Source of the DNA: an uncultured Lachnospiraceae bacterium
Lineage (GTDB): Bacteria > Bacillota_A > Clostridia > Lachnospirales > Lachnospiraceae
Direction: 5' to 3'
Assembly: GCA_902795835.1 (NCBI GenBank)
Contig: CADBNA010000091.1
Location: 1 to 6,649 of the forward strand
DNA length: 6,649 nucleotides
A program made the translations under genes and the position numbers. This document shows positions 5,604 to 6,649 of this stretch, in pieces (position 1 is the stretch's first letter; every line of letters begins with the position of its first letter). Under the pieces are notes generated by a model that did no database searches, was not told the DNA's origin, and saw nothing but the letters and a program-made list of their open reading frames with translations.

Positions 5604-6185
5604 ATGGATAACATGGAAAAGGTTGAGAAGCTTCGTGAGCGTGCAAATGTGACATACGAAGAAGCAAAACAGGCACTGGAGGAAAACAACTGGGACCTTC
5701 TCGATGCCATGGTAAGCCTGGAGAAACAGGGCAAGACCAGAGAGCCGGGACAGACAAGCTATTCCACCAGCTATGAAGAACAGAAGAATTACCTGCCCGT
5801 TAAGGAAACGATCGAAGAAAAAAACCGAAAGAAACCGAGAGAACACAGACTCCGCGGTCTGATCCGGAAATTCGCCAGGATCTGCAGAGACAATTCCTTC
5901 CACGTTACCCGGAACGGCAATGACATCATCCACGTGCCGGTCTATGTGCTGGTGCTGCTGCTCCTCTTCTTCTGGAAAGAGCTGCTTGTCATCATGGTGA
6001 TTTCCCTCTTCTTTAATGTCCGGTATCATTTTGAGGGAAAAGATGAACTGGTCAATGCCAACCGCTTCATGAACTCCGCCAGCGACATGGCGGACCGCGT
6101 CAAAGAGGAGTTCGAGAAGGGGGAGGAAGTCCCGGAAACGCAAGAAGACGGCCTGTCCCCTGAATCATCCGGGATGAACCAGTGA
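5604..6185 (+). CDS. UBA-like/DUF4342 domain membrane protein
   Basis: A 193-residue protein. Residues 1-42 form a small UBA/TS-N-like three-helix domain (VEKLRERANVTYEEAKQALE, then NNWDLLDAMVSLEK), followed by a charged linker (about 43-82). The segment LRGLIRKFARICRDNSFHV with a short hairpin HVTRNGNDIIHVPV leads into a single hydrophobic stretch at about 112-138, as in DUF4342 proteins. The tail is acidic (EFEKGEEVPETQED). The ATG at 5604 follows AAGGAGG at 5589-5595 with eight-nt spacing; an internal Met at codon 4 is less well placed. DUF4342 proteins have no established biochemical function. The topology suggests a membrane anchor with the UBA-like domain free to bind a partner. The gene lies 35 nt before a response regulator, so it may be co-transcribed with, or belong to the regulon of, a two-component system. 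That link is inference. Confidence 0.75.
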   Translation: MDNMEKVEKLRERANVTYEEAKQALEENNWDLLDAMVSLEKQGKTREPGQTSYSTSYEEQKNYLPVKETIEEKNRKKPREHRLRGLIRKFARICRDNSFHVTRNGNDIIHVPVYVLVLLLLFFWKELLVIMVISLFFNVRYHFEGKDELVNANRFMNSASDMADRVKEEFEKGEEVPETQEDGLSPESSGMNQ

Positions 6186-6220
6186 AGACCAATTAATCAA
6201 TACATAAAGGAGATACATCT

Positions 6221-6649
6221 ATGCCCGCAGCCATCCTGGTCGTAGAAGATGAAGAAAAACTGGCCCGCTTTGTAGAACTGGAGCTGGTCCATGAAGGATA
6301 TCAGGTGACAAAATCCTTCAATGGCCGTGACGCTCTTGCGGAGGCCCTGAAAAACGAATATGACCTGATTCTCCTGGACATCATGCTTCCGGGGCTGAAC
6401 GGACTGGAAGTACTCAGACGCCTGCAGAAGGAAAAAGCGACCCCGGTTATCCTTCTGACAGCCAGGGATGCCGTTATGGACAAGGTATCCGGTCTGGATG
6501 CCGGGGCTGTGGATTATATTACAAAGCCCTTTGCGATCGAGGAATTGCTGGCCAGGATCCGTGCGGCGCTGAAGAGAACAGCCGTTTTAAGAGACGGGGG
6601 AACGCAGGGGAGCGCTCCTGCCGCATCCGCATCAGAGGAAGGACTGCTG
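6221..6649 (+). CDS. OmpR/PhoB-type response regulator (5' part, runs off the window)
   Basis: The first 143 codons of a two-component response regulator are present with no stop. The receiver domain (about 1-118) starts MPAAILVVEDEEKLARF and has acidic residues D10 and E11 (the neighbouring E12 is also acidic), phosphoacceptor D53 in LILLDIMLPG, T80 in ILLTARD, and K102 in DYITKPF. All switch residues are intact. The motif GAVDY replaces the commoner GADDY. Residues 120-140 are an alanine/serine/glycine-rich linker. The DNA-binding domain is beyond the window, so the OmpR/PhoB (winged-helix) class is inferred from receiver similarity. The start follows AAAGGAG at 6206-6212. A histidine kinase would be expected downstream. 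Confidence 0.9.
   Translation, partial: MPAAILVVEDEEKLARFVELELVHEGYQVTKSFNGRDALAEALKNEYDLILLDIMLPGLNGLEVLRRLQKEKATPVILLTARDAVMDKVSGLDAGAVDYITKPFAIEELLARIRAALKRTAVLRDGGTQGSAPAASASEEGLL

Overview
The window looks like chromosomal DNA from an anaerobic Clostridia member, most likely Lachnospiraceae of gut or rumen type. This is inferred from moderate-to-high GC coding DNA with strong AGGAGG-type ribosome sites, a clostridial flavodiiron/rubredoxin fusion, a YesL (DUF624) membrane protein, a DUF4342-type UBA/membrane protein and an OmpR-type response regulator. I see no transposase, integrase, phage gene, tRNA, rRNA or CRISPR array.

Layout: (1) bases 1-68 hold the last 21 codons of an unidentified plus-strand gene. 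(2) Bases 69-708 hold no convincing gene. Almost all of this gap (about 78-653) is one nested inverted-repeat element that folds, on either strand, into a closing stem and two very long arms. This is the least conventional part of the window: a candidate large structured RNA or a hairpin-type repeat element of about 576 nt. (3) Bases 709-3513 are a plus-strand cluster: a four-domain flavodiiron protein (O2/NO reductase core, flavodoxin, flavin reductase, rubredoxin), a YesL-family membrane protein 14 nt behind it, and a small NifU-type Fe-S scaffold domain protein. (4) A strong bidirectional hairpin terminator at 3558-3594 separates this cluster from a convergent minus-strand ABC half-exporter (3572-5314), which has its own recognisable promoter. 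(5) After a 200-nt divergent intergenic region come a plus-strand UBA-like/DUF4342 membrane protein (5604-6185) and the start of a response regulator (6221 to the window edge).

How the genes may work together: the flavodiiron protein carries in one chain the whole route from reduced nicotinamide to the diiron site, so it should act as a stand-alone O2 and/or NO scavenger. The NifU-type protein could serve Fe-S assembly or repair under the same stress, but that link rests only on proximity. The ABC exporter and the DUF4342/response-regulator pair look like separate transcription units; the response regulator probably has a histidine kinase partner beyond the window.
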